Positions 35,890 to 49,036 of a stretch of DNA of 64,000 nucleotides are shown here, piece after piece. Each line of letters starts with the position of its first letter. Position 1 is the first letter of the stretch. Location: positions 63,072,363 through 63,136,362 of the forward strand of contig NW_019211454.1 in NCBI RefSeq assembly GCF_002443255.2, given 5' to 3'. This DNA is from Varroa destructor (lineage: Eukaryota > Arthropoda > Arachnida > Mesostigmata > Varroidae). Made by a program: the position numbers and the translations under genes. The notes under the pieces were generated by a model that worked only from the letters and a program-made list of their open reading frames with translations, searched no databases and had not been told where the DNA came from.

Positions 35890-38880
35890 CTACCGACAGC
35901 GAAGCTGACTTGTCTCCTTGTCGGATGGGTCGAGTGATCGTAATCCCGGAAGCGCCTAAGAAGGAAAGTGGAAAGATGCAACCAACGCAAAGAAGACCGA
36001 AGCTATGGAAATGAGTGAATTATAATGACACGAATGGAGTCACAGGCAGCAGTGATGGGTACTATCAGCTGTGCTGGTGGTAAAAGCAGTCAGCGGCCAC
36101 ATTAGTGACACTGGCTAAAGAAACTTTTGCAATTCTGCCCGGCTACTATTTTCTTCTACTGCTATCATCTGTGCTGTCCGTTCGTTTCTCCTGCTAGCTT
36201 TTGATCAAAGCTCTTATTCGCTAGCGTTCTCCCGCGGCCCGCGTACGACTATGAGCAGCAAGTCGTCACAACGATTCGACTAGGGTCCAGTGTAATTGTT
36301 GTAGCTGCCATTGCTGCACTACGGACACCAGGAGTTGGTCCGTCAATCCATGAGCATTACGGTTGTGGATAAAACGCGCATCAAGCAGCGAAGATCTCTG
36401 CCGAGTTCTGTTAGCATCTTGTTTTTCTAAACAGAGATGCATCTTGTTTTTAGAAGCTTGCCTCGTCTCCGACTTGCAGTAGTGCGAACAGAGCATCTGC
36501 TTAATTGTAGCTTCCATATGACGTTTTCGATGATGCCTTTTGACGTCTACGAGACTGTACGCCCGTTTGTCCTATACCCAGTAATAATATATAACTGTCG
36601 GCTGCGGCAAAAGGACAAGGTCCGCTGTTTGCGTTACGGTAACGTGATTTTCTAGTAACGGGACAGTTCAGTGCCTCTCTTTTTTTTATCATTAATCCCC
36701 TCCGACTCTTTAACTCTGCATTATTCCACTGCTGTGATTCTGTAGTATTAACGCATACGCTATATTGAAATTTTTCGATTGTTTTTCATCGTTATGACGA
36801 GTTATTACGCGAACAGATGCGAGTATTTTTGTATATTGTACATCTCAACTAGCGGAAGCACGCTCTATGAGTGAATTTCTAACAACAAGCAACATTGAAA
36901 CGACTATTTTAAAGCATGAGATTCAGTGCAGATTCTCCGACAGTTTCTAAAGAGATCCGCGAAGTAGCGAATGCCAAATTGTTTGGCTATGTGCCGCAAA
37001 GCACACTGTCACAGCCGATAAGACCTTTTATGGAATTTTCTATTTCAGAAATCATTCGGATTTCACTAAGGACGTACGCGTTTCTAATAGAACTCGTCTG
37101 AAGTTTCATATCTGATGGCCTCACCTGCTCAAAAAGACCACAAGCATAGGAGTCAAAATACGCTTGAATCTAATCGACTTTTTCATAGGTTATTACTAAT
37201 AGACAACATATCAGATACACGCCCTAATTAAACCTGTCGTAAAAGCTCTAATGCAAAACCCCGAACCTGCTTGAGGTACGAACATTGAATGTACACTGAG
37301 AAAAAAAAAATAACTTAGGACACTTTCTTACCTGACCCTAGATAGATCTATCGCACCTCGACACATTTGTATATATTACACTGGCTAATCCCTACAAGTC
37401 AGAGATTAGGATTCTCAATAGAAAAAGGTCTTGGGCTGGTTCGATTACTGAAGCAGTTGTACGAATCTAGTGACAATTGGAATATATTGCATGGTAATTC
37501 TCATTCAATAAATATATAGCATTCAGTAATATAGTCAAGATAGTCGGTACATATGATGGTTTTCGTGAGGACTAAAGCCACTCAGTCAGTATTAGAACAT
37601 TCACAACGGATCTATTATCCACAAGATGGCGAGCTGGTATGTTAATGTTTTGTAGGTAGGAAGTGTATCATATGGTATTCAAGCTGGCCCAAAACAACTG
37701 ATTTCAACGACGGTCAGTTTCAGAAATGTGCATAGACGGTGGCACGTTTATGCAAAATAATGGAGTTCGTTCGGACGTATGATCTTGGGAATGTTGCTTA
37801 GCGGCGTGTCGGCGGGATCACTGGAAGCTAAGCTTGGTCTGCGTACATTACGTGCACTCGATGATGGCGTTCTTTCGACCATGGACAACAGTGTCCTAAT
37901 TTTTCGTGCTAGGAGACAACGCTCTAAAAAACAATGACAACTAGAATAGATAGGTGTCAAGTCCCAGTAAAGGGCTTATTGTTGAGAATAGAAATTAATG
38001 TAGTCTGGACGATGTGTTTTGGCACAGCAGGCATGTTAGCCTAGGTTAGCGATGGGAAGCGTAAATTAACACTATTTCCCTTATCCATTTCCAAATATTT
38101 CTTAACAAGGATAAAACATACGGCTAGAGTGATTAATAATAGAAAATTGGCTTTTTTCGCGTATAGGTAGCAGCTGACAACAATGAAGCCCGACCAGCGT
38201 TTACACGAGCCGTTGCGTATTGATGATGCTTGTCCTACTGGCGCCGCTGTTTCGTACATGGCTAAATGATTAGTTTCGATTTGATGCCCTTTGTTCAGAA
38301 GTAAGCAATTTAATGGCGCTCAAATTATAAAAGCCCGTAGCTTATGCAAAAAGCCGCGTACAGTAAATAACAACGAGCAACGACATGATAATTTGTTTAA
38401 TTCCTATCGATCATAGCAAATTTCTGCTGCAATTTTTTGGGATGCTCGAAAAAGTGGGGCGCGACTTCAGAAGCGTTTAGCGGAAGTTGGCAGTGAAATG
38501 AGCTGTTCGACTTTGTTCTCGTTTTTTAGATAGTACAAATTACGAATTCTCAGAACCATACGAACAACGTTTTGGCATTTATAAGACAGAGTCTGTCTGT
38601 GCGAATTTATCGAAGTGCCTTCTTACAAGAATTGTGCACAACGGTCATATAGAAGCGGTTAGCCGCTGCTAGTAAAATTTTCACTACAAAGGCTTATGAA
38701 ACACCAGGGATTATAACTGTAGAAGAAAAAAATGAGTTAACGTTTACAGAAGAGTTGCGCGTACGACTGCCAGGTTATTTGCTAATTCTGTTGGAAAGTA
38801 GGTTCACCAGGACCCGTTTCAGTTAGATCCCTCCAGCAAGATAAGTCCTCGACCCTATGTCAAAAAGATGATTATGAAAA
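35890..38880. other. Mostly gene-free stretch with weak frames
   Basis: A plus-strand frame from about 36204 to 36360 (52 codons, containing VIVVAAIAALRTPGVGP) and one from ATG 36437 (72 codons, with ETVRPFVLYPVIIYN) look protein-like. Minus-strand frames cover the same DNA and no good splice pair was found, so I do not call them. The rest shows nothing. Confidence 0.35.
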
Positions 38881-38888
38881 TTGCTTAC

Positions 38889-39256
38889 CCAGAAAGGCTA
38901 ATTACCGGAAAGCTGATGAGTGAAAAATAAGCGTTAATCCTGCAAAAGCGTCGCATTTGAATTAAACAGGTAAGGTACGCGTCTGAGGGAGAGGAGTTTC
39001 TACAAAACTCTTTACTTAAAACTAGGGGCGGCCCCGCTGCTTCGTCGTCGATCCTTGTATTGTTCTCCTGCACTATACTTACTGAAAGGTTAAAAAGATT
39101 CTTTGGAATAGCCGAAAGCATTCCCGTGTAAACACCCGTTAAAGCATGTCGCCCAACAAGGAGCCAGTGACCGTGACGTTTTAAGGTTTGCACCATCGAT
39201 CCTGTTCGGAACGTCTGCTTTGAGTTTTTAGGATCTCCCGCAGGTAAGACTACCAT
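38889..39256 (-). CDS. 123-codon frame ending on a splice donor, unknown product
   Basis: From ATG 39256 the minus strand is open to 38885, and TCTGG|GTAAGC lies at its very end (donor after 38889). Codon first positions are purine- and G-rich. Residues 19-35 read TGSMVQTLKRHGHWLL, loosely like the segment before Walker B in midasin/dynein-type AAA modules, but the acidic Walker B residues are missing. Inside the frame a CTTTCA|GTAAGTATAG donor and a CTCCTCTCCCTCAG acceptor (after 38983) form intron signals. A 33-nt version (38983-39015) keeps the frame. No good upstream acceptor was found, so this would be a first coding exon. Confidence 0.28.
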
Positions 39257-39259
39257 CCA

Positions 39260-42200
39260 AGTAAGTTACACTTCCTTGTCGTTACCTTATCTTTGATTAC
39301 TGTGGCTAGCCACTGCTATGCGAGGTCTATTAAATGCTGCAAACGTTCTGGCAAAAGAGGGTGGTTATATTTATCAGTCATGTCGTCTGGCTGCGGTGTG
39401 TTACGAGATTATTCTCTTTTATGTTCAGCATGTGATGGTTGATTCTACGATAAAAAGAGAGAGACACTTTTATGGGAACTTCTAACTATACGAGCTAAAC
39501 AGATGTCTGAGTAGAAGCCCGGGACACGTCAGCCAGGTTTCTATTAGTACCAGAATGTCTGTCTGATCAAAGACTGACGGCGCGAGTTCTGCTAGGGTTG
39601 AACATCGTCCTAGTCCAAAGTCCCATCAATGAGCGGTCATATTAAGGATTCCGTAAGCAATCGCGAATATGGTTGCGTAAGCAATGATGGAGAATCCCGG
39701 TAACTGATAAAGCCATCTGTGTGTCCACCGCTTAGAAAAATTCTGGCCACCCTACGTTATCATTGGCACCTTGTCAAATGTCATTTCCGATCAACGATTT
39801 ATTGCCCTCGTACGGGGGCCGATCTTGACCAACCCCTACGGAACTGATTATGATTAGACTGTCACCGTCTTGCCCTGAGACGACGATTGCACTACGGAAC
39901 ATCTTGTTCTGCGAACATTTGAGTCGCCGACGACTCTGCTATTCGATGTATTCGGAAAAACTCTCTTGATTTTTAGATTTAAAAAAAAGTTCAGTTCTTC
40001 AAATAATTCTGAAGGCTACTTCATTAACCACTTATATCGGTAACTATATGTAACAACAGAGCGTCATTTCGCGTTCTTTTAAGCGGCTTTTTTCGCGAGA
40101 ATATCATTTGCCTTGATTGAATACGGGAGCAAATCAAGCATGGATTTCAGAACCTGCTTGTAAAATGATGACAAGTTTCTTGGCTTCGACCACCGCACTG
40201 TCGCTGAGCATATTCGACGCTTCGCGCAAGAAGCAAGTTACTTCTAGGATCTGCCTTTACCAACTTGGAACAGGTACTTTTTAAAGTAAGTTTAAAGAAA
40301 CAGTAAATATTTCTGGTTATAATACATATCATTCAAAAACCGCTCGGACTCACTACAGATAAAAAAAGAAACAATTTAATAAATAGGAACCTTTTCCTTT
40401 ATCACGGACTCAACTGAAAAGCACTAAATTTGAGTTTTGCTTTTGCCTTTACTCCATTTTCAAGTCGACGGTAATATGAAACACTGATTCTTCACACGTC
40501 ACGAGCTGTGCCTGCGGCCCCTTTTCCCACACCGTAATACCCAGAAGTGAACGAGGATCTCAGCTGAATCTATATTACTGAAAATCTCCCAGATATCCTT
40601 TCTAAAGATGAATATTGCTTCCTTGAGCAAAAAAAAATCTTCGTTTTTAGGAGAACTCATCTGAGGAAGCGGCTTTCGGCCGTTGCCCGATATTCATAGT
40701 TATTGCCAAGGTAAGGAGGTAAATAGGTTGACTGGAATATCGTGAGCGCAACTTTTACGTGCAGCTCGTTTTAGCATTATAGACGGCATATAAGTGGAGT
40801 GTTGCATTTTTCGGTTGATCTTTAAAAATTTCGTAAACATTGGCCACCCTTCGAGGAGTGCTTTAGTGAATCCATTCATGAGCCTTATCTGTTACGTTGT
40901 TACTGACCTCGGTTAGTTTATCTCTGCTACCTAGCGCGTATCTATTATAGATTTGTACCAAACAAATATGCCTGATTAGATATTAGTTCCAATGCTTTGG
41001 ACATTCTGGACACACGTTTATATATAGCTTTCTGCCGCGATATATAATATATGACTAGTTCTGGCAGAATTATGTTCAGAAGTAGTGGACGCAATCAAAC
41101 TTAGTTCTTCCAATAGGATAGGTAGATAGGTAATAACTTAAGCCATATATAATTCAAGCCTTTTCATCGGTTTATTTGTTTAGAAAGGGTGCATACGTTT
41201 CTCGAACAATAAAATAGTAATAAAAGTACTCTTTGGAATGAAGCTTAACTTTTTTGTATTCTGGTTCTTATTTTGAGTAAATTATTTTTTCAGTTAGAAA
41301 AATATACGTAATTTATCAACGTAGCTTGAAGTAAAACCAAAAGTGACTCATAAAAATAGACAAGGGAATTGTTCCATGGCAAATTTTTATAACAGGCAAA
41401 ATTAATTCTTTGCCTGGATTGCTAATATATATACCTATAATCATTTGCATGTTTCCTCTCCTCAAATGATATCATTCTAGTGAGCTTCTTAGTGATGTTA
41501 GTATTTTCAGGTGATTTCGTGCCCCTCGCTTTTCTTCATGTTATCCTTCCGGTTCTCTGCTTGAATTGTTTGCCCTCTCAAATCACGAAATCACAAGGCT
41601 CTTGTAAGGTCTCATTAAGATGAGTTCGATTTTGGGCTCCTGCTTTACTGCGAATTATTTTTGGCCTGTTTTACACTTTTTCGTTATAAAGTTGCATTGT
41701 GAGATGCCGTTGCGATTCAGTTTTACTTTATATTTTTTATTTTTTTTTATATTCAGGGAATCGAAATAACTTCGGCGATTTCTGATTTGAGACTCTTCTA
41801 ACTCCACTTAAAGATGTGGTCTGCTTAACGGTTGCGTTTGCCTATTGCGACGATGCAATGAAGAAAACATATACAAAACTCGACCTGGAAAAGTCGGTTA
41901 TAACGGTAAAGTTAGTCTCCGTTGCTACACTTCAGTAAAACAGATAAATAGGAATTGTTGTCGATCATCTTTGCTATCGCTGCAATGCAGCTGAATATAT
42001 TTTGACAGAAATTTTTCACTGGCTACTGCTACTAGTGCTGCCATTCAATCAGTGCGAAATAATCAATAAGAAAATTGAACTTTATAAATCGTATAATAGG
42101 AACAGATAGATAACAAGTAGCGTCAGGCGAGTATCAATATTTGGAAGAGCCATATTTGGAACAAGCGCTTTAAGACCAGATCATCAATCGTACGGATGAG

Positions 42201-44990
42201 TAATAGCATCTCTGCGGTGAGAAATAGTGTCGATGCCGATCCGAAGACCTCAACACGACTCATTTTCAAGTAAAAGTCGTATCTGCGTTTCAAGAAGAAT
42301 TAGTTATCATCACCATTAAGGACCAAGGGCCATCACAAACGTTGTTTGTTCGTTGATCTCATGTTGAAGGACGTTCGAGAAACTTCTTTGATTATCGTAT
42401 AATCTTCTCTGCCGAAACTCATTTTCGACAAATGTTTCAGTTTGGAGCGTCGAGCGACCACTTCATTCACAAAGAGTTGCTATATGATGCGGCCTGTGGA
42501 GCAAAAATGTCTCTAGGCCATGTCCCTTCGGACATGACGATGGAACAGCTAAGATAGTCGGTGGCGAGCTCGATTGCAATATACTGCAAACCTTTTTTGT
42601 GACTTGAAGTGGTGATATTGGACACAAATAATTATCGATTTCAATAAGGTAAAGCACTTCGCCACGAAGCGTGGGAAACAATCAATCTACTCGAAATTAT
42701 GTTCCCAGGCCGGCTGATCTCGATGCGCGGCGGTAACATCAAGTGGCCGCCCAGCTTCTGTAATTAGATCTTTGATTTTACTTTATGGGAATAAGTGAAG
42801 AGCAGAGTTTATAACATAACACTTAAAATAATTCACAATGTAAAACACAGGATTTGTGAAATGACTGAAAAGATTAACGCTCAGCTGTGTAAGGTTGTGA
42901 GTGAAAATTACGCAAAAAATTGAGTTATGCGAGTGGTCCCTGACAGGACATTTAATTACCATGATGTTTCATGAACATAACAAATGAAACCGCCTGAATC
43001 GGGCTAATACAATAAAAACATATACGTAGCTCTTGTTTTTCATCCCGGAAGCATTGAAACTGCTCAGCAACTTCTTAAGCGCCCATTTAAGGGCTACAAG
43101 GTCCACAACAGTTCAAACGTCCACTGGATCGAGACGCATGCTTCGGTGTGCTCTGAAGGACTAAATGTTAGTTTTTTTCAAATTAGGCCGTTTGCTGGTA
43201 GTAGAGTTAACCTACTTCCAGATCTAAAGTAGGCCAATTCGAATGCAGATATCTCAGATATGCAGTTCGGGAAGCGCGAATTTCGTCACTGAAAGCCGGC
43301 CATCGTATACGCTATGGGTTTTCGAACGAGCTCAGTGTCTCATAAAAAGACCTGAGAGGGTTATGTTAGGTATTTAAGGACGAAGATGCGTGCACTGTAC
43401 GCAGATCAATAAAGATACGTATAGTGTACCTAGAACGGATCGATCATAGGCTGGAGTGAGATGTAAACCCAATAATCCAACCTTCTATTGCAACGACCAG
43501 AACGTTGGCTCTTTCCTAAATAACTATTCACAGATGCCAGTATAAACAGATATCACCTATAACTGCCCCTAACACTTATTTGTTTACTTTAGCCGCTACT
43601 GAAGATGCTTACCAGTCAGTGAAACAAATTGCTGGCAATATGTCTTTAAGGAAAGATTGGCCTTAGCTAAAATTCTAGGATGGATTAACTTAGAATATAC
43701 GACTTTTAGAATGTTTACCCAGTTGAATGTTTTCACCTAGGTGGATGGCAATAAATATTTATGATGGTTTAAGTAGTTCCTATATATTTTATTAGGACTG
43801 CAAACAAATATTCTGTACCTAAAGCTGAGCAATTAAGTTACAGAACATGTTATGCAACGATTTAGCGGCAGGTGTTTTCTATTGTGACTCTACAATTGCA
43901 TTTAGGTTGGGTCAATTTATCACGTGGACGCAAGTAAAATACCCTTAAATTACCATACCTTCCGTAGTATGTACAATGGTGGAATAACTAATTAAAAGTT
44001 CTCTGTTACAAAGGCTTGAATGTAAAGCAAGGCTCGATTTAATTATGATACGAAAAAGGTCTCGATTTTGAGAGAACATTACAGCTTTTGCCAGCTACCG
44101 AAAGGCCTTCTGACCTGCTGTCCACAGTTGCGCTTACACAGGAACTTAAGTAGCGCTCAGCTCAGGAACGCACTCGTGTGCCATTTCGCTCTAGTTAGCA
44201 TCCCTTTGAACGCCTGTATCCTTTGTCAGTAATATGTTCCCTATTTTGCAAAAGACCAAAAGCTTTGCTCAGATCCTGAATTATGCCACAGCTTGTAAAG
44301 CCAAAACAACTTATAACACAGTTTCAACTATTATACATTGTATTTTTTCGCATGGGTAAGTCAGTGGACTAAAGTTGAGTACCGATGCGGATACTTCAGC
44401 ATGATCGTTATATTTGTTTCTCTTAGATGACGTTCTGATCGAAACATCGTATAAATTCGTAAAGTACGTTGATCAACTGTTCAAACGAAAAAAAGCTTAT
44501 GGTTAGAAGGTTATTGCTAAATCAAATACGTCACAACACAAAAAGTTACCCAGTAAGCCATATGAGTGCGCCGTAGCCCATCTCTTTGTTAGACCTATTT
44601 TGGTCGACTCTGATTTTTTGTATTTGCTCAATTATTTTCTGCTTCGCTCGTTAGCCAAAGGTTCTCTATGCTATAGTTCCATTTATTCGCCCCAAAGATG
44701 GTCAGAAAAATCTCTAAATTCAATCGAAAGCTAACGTATAATCATATTGAATTAAAAAGCAATTAAATTTTGTCGATAAGGTCGATTTTGGAATGGCTTT
44801 ATCCTGGCCACGATTAGGCCTAATCACGAAAAAATGCTCTGTAGGCGCTGAATTCAAACACTTCGATCTTGTAAAAGTGATGCCATGAGTGACGAATAGT
44901 TGGCATCAGTATCTGGGAGGGAGTCTACACAAATGAAGTATCTGCAGGGATTTATTTTATACACCTTCAGTTAGATTCGGTTTTTTTTTA
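39260..44990. other. Long gene-free stretch
   Basis: Over 5.7 kb only two frames of 61-72 codons occur (40147-40332 and 42463-42681, both minus), without motif or splice context. A plus-strand MTEKINAQLCKV frame near 42862 ends at GTGAGT but is only about 20 codons. A 14-nt palindrome GATTAGGCCTAATC lies near 44813. Nothing else seen. Confidence 0.5.
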
Positions 44991-45015
44991 AAATCATTGT
45001 ATATCTAGGTATGCC

Positions 45016-45042
45016 TAGAATAAGTTATTATAACTTATTCTA
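45016..45042. repeat. 27-nt near-perfect palindrome
   Basis: TAGAATAAGTTAT and its exact complement flank a single T, giving 13-bp arms. A second small palindrome, CTAGG-TATG-CCTAG at 45005-45018, overlaps its left edge. Together they could extrude as adjacent hairpins. Confidence 0.9.
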
Positions 45043-45956
45043 TGTTTATTGTATAAATGCACTTTTAATCTTTTTCCTTTTTGCAGAAATAGAACTCTGA
45101 CCAACAACAACCAACAACCGAAGCTCTTTTGGCTAGAAGCTACAGAGGTCAACAAACAGGACCCGTTCCTGAATCACGAATTGCGCATAAGTGCAACTAT
45201 AGACAACAAATTCTTGTTGTAAAGTATTAAAAATGGCATTATTCTTTAGGAACGTTTAAACAAATGGAACTAGGATCTATTCTAAACGTAATAGATTACA
45301 TGCGGTACAATATTACAAAACTAATTAAATCTATAACTCTTCTTAATAACAATAAATTCAGTCAAATACTTACTTGAAAAATTCGACCAAAGATAGAAAA
45401 TGTTTTCCAGAAAACCAGCGCAATCCTGTTACATGAACTCATCAAGCTGAGTATCGTTAACTTAGAAAGAAAGACCCTGGTAGATTTACCAATTGGTTTC
45501 AAGCAGACCGTGGACTAAATTAAAGTGACCCTAGACCTAGAAAAACTGTGATGTGAAGGAATTCGTGAAACTTAACTGAGTGTTCAAATAGCGAAAAATT
45601 GACGCGAGCCTTTAAAGTTTAAGTTGGACGTTTCTTGGCCGCATTAATTTCATAAGTTGATGCGTTGGAAGGACTGAAAAAACAGGCGACAACATTATAT
45701 AAACGAATGATATGTTTTTTTCATTTCGCGGACACGTCAATCCAAAGCAATAGCGCGAGTGAACTAATTATATTAAGTTGAGAAACTTCTCATTTGCACA
45801 TTTATGGTTACTAGAGAAAGACAACTATCTTATTAAATTAAGGTATAAAGGCTATGCTTGCGCGATCGGTTCGTTTATGGCTCCAGGTATGCAATTCAGC
45901 AGGACGAAAATTTTACGTCGTTTTGAAAACAACAATTGACAAATAGGCCCTTTTCA

Positions 45957-46334
45957 ATGGTGGACTTAGCAGGCCCAACTGTTGACCAGTTCAATCGAGG
46001 AAAATTACCATTACGATTGTTAGTATTAATCGTGAGGTGGTGTTATAACACGAGCCAATGGTGTACGATCCGTGCGAATTTTAGAATCTCCCGTGTTAAT
46101 AGCTTAATAGCATGTCTCGTAAATTTTAACAGGATTTTGAAAAACGTAAATTGCAACCCTTTAGCCGAGTATATCATTGTTGTCCCTAATTACATGGAAA
46201 ATGTTTGGTCAGTCTGCAACCCATATGGATCAATAGGAAATACACAAGCAAATATTATTTCTAAACAGTTTAGCATCGTTACAAGGGTTGTCAAATCGAG
46301 CTTCACAGAATATTATAGAAGTCGCGTACAATAA
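45957..46334 (+). CDS. Single-frame ORF of 125 codons in AT-rich DNA
   Basis: ATG 45957 to TAA 46332-46334, with the frame open from 45936. The surroundings are AT-rich, where a frame this long is less expected. The translation has a hydrophobic patch (LPLRLLVLIVRWCY) near residue 20, then a mixed region (VVPNYMENVWSV, NPYGSIGNTQANI). There is no recognised domain, no AATAAA directly downstream and no splice signals. It could be a small single-exon gene or chance. Confidence 0.23.
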   Translation: MVDLAGPTVDQFNRGKLPLRLLVLIVRWCYNTSQWCTIRANFRISRVNSLIACLVNFNRILKNVNCNPLAEYIIVVPNYMENVWSVCNPYGSIGNTQANIISKQFSIVTRVVKSSFTEYYRSRVQ

Positions 46335-46339
46335 GTGTC

Positions 46340-48525
46340 AGCGAAATGTTCAAGGTGCCAGATTTGACCCGAAGGCAAAGCCAGGACCACGGTAGAAATA
46401 TTTTGCATATTGAAGCTTATATAGGTTCTCTGATTCGTTTGGGTCGACCGGGGTAGCAGATGCTGATGTCATACTGGCAGCGCCGTGCTCCATATTTAGA
46501 GTAAAATTCTCCTAGGTTCAGACAACAGAATTAAGTAGCAGTTCGTCACCCTTATCGTACCTAACCACCGACTGATAGACATGATCAGAAACGAATATTC
46601 ATTGGCGATAAACAATCAAGAAAAAATCATGCTTACTACGGAGCTGTCATACTAATAACCATACGCAAACTGCGCAAGATAAATCGATAATGTGTTTGCG
46701 TAGCGTACAATTCTCATGAGAGTGGCAAATGAATTATAACTTCTATGGGTTAGAAATTGATCATCTTTAATTAAAAGTAATACTCATTCGAATATAAGTT
46801 ACTCGTCTGCGAACTGCCAGTAGTTCGTTCAACTTCTATTTAGCCCTAGTAAAACTTCGATAATACAAAAAAATAGGCAGCGTACTAGTGAGTCCCTTAT
46901 TGTGTGCTCGCCGTATTCTCGTGATACAACGATTAAAAGTATTCAACGTGGGAAACATTACCAGCAGCCTTAATTAACAGATTTCGGCACGCCTAAATGA
47001 AATATCGAAGGATTTCCTTTTGCTTTAATGTTTGTTTGGAAATAAACTGTATGAATACGAAATGCAATATTTAGTGCAGAGACAGCCAAATTAAGACGTT
47101 CTCTGCGTCTGAGAAACCGGGTTTTTTTTCACAGACTTCTTCCATGCTTGTACGTCTAATAATAGCTACCCACGCAATAACCTCCTAAAAGCATGCGGCC
47201 TCCACTCTCGCCTCAGTCCTTTGGGACGCGGATGCCAAGCAACACACAGTGACCCTAACTATTACAGAGCAGGCGAAGCAGAGAGGGCTTTATTTCACCC
47301 CATTACGAAAGCAGCCATAACTCTAGCTCATGAAAGAGAACCCCTGCTCTTTAGAAGTTCAGGTAATACGCCTAGTTCTACTATATACACATAATAGCAC
47401 ACGCACAGATACGTGCGCATATACAGCGTGTGGAACTCAAATTAGGATAAACTATGACTCGTAGTTTGTCATAATGGGCATGCATTCGCTTGTCATTTAT
47501 AGTACTAGAAGGAAGCATGCTTTTTCTACGGTAAAATAACAAACTTATCACGGTCGAAAATAATGCGCCCTTTGTGCACTAAATTTTTTACATGCAACGT
47601 ATTTTAGCTAGACGTTAGCTACTTCATACCTAGCATGATCGCTTTACGCAAGGAAGTTATTTTCGAATGAACGAAATGCTTTAAAAATAACTAATGAGTG
47701 CCTCAGGTCCTGAAGGAAATCTGTGAGCGTGGGGAATGGTGGCTATATGAAATAAGCGTTACCGCCAGAAATGGTACTTGTAGCCCATGTCGAAAAATCG
47801 CTTTTTTATTTTAATAGTACTGAAAACCAAGTGCAGAGAAGGGCCTTCATTTAAATGCTGTATCCGGCGTATGTCGAGGTGAGCCATTTGAAGGACTGAT
47901 TCCTCTTTAATGACTGATGACTGTCACGGAAGTGGTCGAAATAAGGCTGACTACTCCAATAAAGAGCCCTTCCAAGGTCACGATCAGGTTACAGCGTTAT
48001 GACCATATTTGCCAAATCGCACAGAACTTATAAGGCAGTTAACTATATATTTATTGTTACTTTTGACATATGAGGGTATATAGTAGTTGATTAGATGCAT
48101 GCCGAGCGTTCTGCGGCTATGAAGAAATGTAGTCGATGGATGACGATGGAAGCCTATGATTCAGTAAAGTTCAGATCTAAATCTGTTAGTAAGTTATTCG
48201 ATTTCAACTATAAGATGATCTTAATTCGAACATGAATCGGTCCAATATGTAAGATGTCGCATCTGCCAAGCACCTATTATCAACAATATCTTCAGAATAT
48301 AATTGATTCAAGCTAAATTTACTCATTATATAATATAATTTATAGAACGACGCACGCAATAGCAATGCTCTAACAGCCCATGAAATTGCTATAGCTGAAT
48401 TTTTATCTACAATTTTTATCTATCCTACATATCACGATTTAATGTCGCTGTTATAGACATTGTTAAGGCCAAGGTCAGGGCAAATTGTATAATTGACTAA
48501 CCTTAAGCGCGGCTTAGTCTCCTAG
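46340..48525. other. Gene-free stretch
   Basis: No frame of 60 codons on either strand over 2.2 kb. Ordinary AT-rich sequence. Confidence 0.6.
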
Positions 48526-48531
48526 TGACGA

Positions 48532-49036
48532 TTGTTTAAACCCGTCACTGTCTATGAAAGACGATTAGCTCTTATTGGTAAATATAATAGCCGCGAGCAA
48601 ACGTTTCTACTGGACCTTCAAACAGGACGCGGCGTGGTTACATCCCGAACTTTAATTAGAAACCACACGTTGAGAAATCGAGGAACGCGTAACATCCTTT
48701 TAGTTGAACAAAATGACACTGTCTTGGTAGGGACAAGGAGGAGATTAGGAGGCGAAACGTCACGCCGTTATATACGACTTTGCCACGATGCCTCATTAAG
48801 GCAAAGCGCTCTGAAGTGATTTGTCAGAAAGAGGGCGCTGCTATTACAAAATCGTTACAGAGAGCGACTATGCTAAAATACGAAGGTCGTCGTCGTATGG
48901 GAACCTAAATAGTGAAGGCAAGCGAATAGGGAAAGTGGCTCTGTTATCAAGAAGAAACGGCCTTGGACTAAAACAGTTTCGTAATGGTAATGATCTGTGT
49001 CTGCAAGCCTCGATGCAGTTCAAAACAGACACATAG
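48532..49036 (+). pseudogene. Two abutting frames, possibly one broken coding sequence
   Basis: A frame of 95 codons (48532-48819) is followed at once, one frame over, by a 71-codon frame (48821-49036). Both are purine-rich on this strand and strongly basic (for example TLIRNHTLRNRGTRN, then KRIGKVALLSRRNG), so they may be one coding sequence with a frameshift. The first has a DLQTGRGVVTSR stretch loosely like the C-terminal end of retrotransposon integrases, but no catalytic motif, long terminal repeat or reverse transcriptase was found. Neither frame begins with ATG. Confidence 0.17.

Noticed and set aside
36204..36517. Protein-like frames on both strands over the same DNA
   Set aside because: Ala/Val-rich on plus and Gln-rich on minus come from CAG/GCT triplets. 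No convincing acceptor and donor pair.
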